Assembly (NCBI RefSeq): GCF_020539865.1
Contig: NZ_JAJBQV010000058.1
Location: forward strand, 1-7,177
Length of the DNA stretch: 7,177 bases
From: Megasphaera elsdenii
Lineage (GTDB): Bacteria > Bacillota > Negativicutes > Veillonellales > Megasphaeraceae
Direction: 5' to 3'
Positions 6,493 through 7,177 of this stretch are shown piece by piece. The first letter of the stretch is position 1. Each line of letters begins with the position of its first letter. A program made the position numbers and the translations under genes. The notes beneath the pieces were generated by a model that ran no database searches, had not been told where the DNA came from, and saw only the letters and a list, made by a program, of their open reading frames with translations.

Positions 6493-6559
6493 TATGAATA
6501 ATAGTTATTATTTAATAGAGAAGTAAAGTTTCTGTGTATTTTAGAAAGAGGTGTCAATT

Positions 6560-6988
6560 ATGGATAACTTTGATAACATTGCTCAGTATCCTATGTATTT
6601 CGCTCCCGGCTGTAAATTGCTGCAGCTGCAGCCTCAGATGGTTTCCGACGTCTATGATTATCTGCGTAAACTCTTCGGCAGCAAAATCAAACTGTATACG
6701 CGCTGCTGCGCACTCGATGACGCCAACCAGCACAACGACGAAGCCGTCTTCATCACCCTGTGCGACACGTGCTACAAGATCTACGGCGAAACCTATGCTA
6801 ACCTGCACATGCGCGACTTCTGGAACGTCTATGACGAATATAAGGACGTTTATCCTTTGGGCGAAAAAGAAGGCGAACTCCGCCAGACCTTGAAGAACAC
6901 TTTTTGCGGTTCCCTCCCGCAGGGACACGTCAAGAGCTGGTTCGAAGAATGGAAAAAATGGAGTTTAAACAGTACTGAAAAAGACTGA
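6560..6988 (+). CDS. Small stand-alone cysteine-rich CCG-like (HdrB-type) putative Fe-S protein
   Basis: A 142-residue soluble protein without signal peptide or membrane helix. Cysteines are C18 (in APGCKL), C49-C50, C68 and C71 (CDTC), plus C116. The order C-x30-CC-x17-CxxC is that of the CCG domain of HdrB, GlpC and lactate-utilisation proteins, which bind Fe-S clusters including the noncubane 4Fe-4S type. Here the gap between CC and CxxC is about half the usual length, and the residue after CC is Ala rather than Gly. The domain fills residues 12-95; the rest is charged, Trp-rich and unassigned. I know of small stand-alone relatives in anaerobic Firmicutes annotated only as hypothetical, so the role is open: a redox or cluster-binding protein is an inference. 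The start ATG at 6560 has AGAGGTG six bases upstream; the in-frame GTG at 6551 overlaps that site. Divergent from trmL. Confidence 0.8.
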   Translation: MDNFDNIAQYPMYFAPGCKLLQLQPQMVSDVYDYLRKLFGSKIKLYTRCCALDDANQHNDEAVFITLCDTCYKIYGETYANLHMRDFWNVYDEYKDVYPLGEKEGELRQTLKNTFCGSLPQGHVKSWFEEWKKWSLNSTEKD

Positions 6989-7007
6989 TTGTCTTTAAGG
7001 AGCAGAG

Positions 7008-7177
7008 GCACTGTCAACTACTCCCGACTTTAGTCGGGAGCTTGTAAGTCGGAACTACATAGGTACTAACGGCATCTAAACGATGTCTTCCTATATCCGC
7101 CTACATTATCGGGTGGCTGACCACACCCGCTTTGCTAAGGAGTTTACTCCGAAGCAGTTGTTATTCTTTCGTAACGA
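7008..7177 (-). mobile_element. Right end of a probable IS200/IS605-type (TnpB) element with omega-RNA-like segment, partial
   Basis: From about 7008 the sequence has no convincing ORF but a chain of hairpins: arms at 7021-7040, ATATAGG/CCTATGT enclosing GACATC/GATGCC (minus strand, about 7056-7096), CGGGTG/CACCCG (about 7109-7128) and GGAG/CTCC (about 7138-7150). On the minus strand the 9-bp hairpin at 7040-7021 is followed by TAGTTGAC (7020-7013). I associate this arrangement with the 3' end of tnpB genes and the guide-proximal part of their omega RNA. On that reading tnpB lies on the minus strand beyond the window and the element boundary is near 7008-7013, about 20 bases after the CCG-protein gene. 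A short minus-strand open frame (7177-7106, ending TAA) could be its C-terminus but shows no TnpB motif. TTTAA at 6994-6998 would instead fit an IS605-type left end; both are possible. Confidence 0.5.
7021..7040. repeat. Subterminal hairpin of the mobile-element end
   Basis: CTCCCGACT and AGTCGGGAG form a perfect 9-bp stem around two bases (or 8 bp around TTTA). Such imperfect palindromes near IS200/IS605 ends are recognised as single-stranded DNA by the TnpA HUH transposase. A further copy of AAGTCGG at 7046-7052 can pair with CCGACTT at 7024-7030, so an alternative fold exists. Confidence 0.65.

Noticed and set aside
7083..7177. Start of a plus-strand open frame beginning MSSYIRLHYRV and running off the window
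   Set aside because: No ribosome binding site precedes the ATG, only 31 codons are visible, and it overlaps the hairpin-rich element end. I do not recognise the sequence.

Overview
The window looks like a housekeeping stretch of a moderately GC-rich, low-redundancy Firmicutes chromosome. I suspect the Negativicutes (Megasphaera, Dialister or Veillonella relatives), but this rests only on general protein flavour, balanced base composition and the gene set; no marker here fixes the genus. Promoters are of the sigma-A type, often with an extended -10, and ribosome binding sites are AGGAGG-like. ATG, GTG and TTG starts are all used.

Layout. Positions 1-153 hold no gene I can support. A strong promoter (154-182) drives a tRNA-Ser(CGA) gene (198-286) with its own terminator. 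Facing it on the minus strand is typA/bipA (409-2223), a ribosome-associated translational GTPase, with its own terminator and promoter. Upstream of typA on the same strand is a two-gene unit: an L-cysteine desulfidase/UPF0597 (CyuA/YhaM-like) Fe-S enzyme (2909-4216), followed after 24 bases by a flavodoxin-fold oxidoreductase with an iron-sulfur-flavoprotein type cysteine motif (2342-2884). The unit has a clear promoter and a weak terminator whose 3' edge nearly touches the typA promoter.

A 411-base gap (4217-4627) separates this unit from murB. It holds the desulfidase promoter, a hairpin terminator with seven T residues, about 77 bases with nothing recognisable, a second strong terminator, and a folded segment closed by a 9-bp stem that abuts that terminator. 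The folded segment may be a structured 3' UTR or a small RNA.

Next comes a compact minus-strand operon: trmL (tRNA wobble 2'-O-methyltransferase), a YlbF/YheA-family helical protein and murB (peptidoglycan precursor synthesis). The last two genes overlap by 11 bases. trmL and a plus-strand gene share a divergent promoter region with repeated TACAGGA words. The plus-strand gene (6560-6988) encodes a small stand-alone protein with the cysteine arrangement of a CCG (HdrB-type) domain, but with compressed spacing. It is the most unusual protein in the window.

From about 7008 to the end the sequence changes character: a run of four hairpins without a convincing ORF, including a 9-bp hairpin followed on the minus strand by TAGTTGAC. 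I read this as the right end of an IS200/IS605-type (TnpB) element whose body lies beyond the window, with the omega-RNA-like segment on the minus strand.

Functionally the window mixes translation (tRNA-Ser, TypA, TrmL), cell-wall synthesis (MurB) and a cysteine/Fe-S theme: the desulfidase, the flavoprotein and the CCG protein all carry candidate cluster-binding cysteines, as expected in an anaerobe. No complete defence system or CRISPR array is visible.
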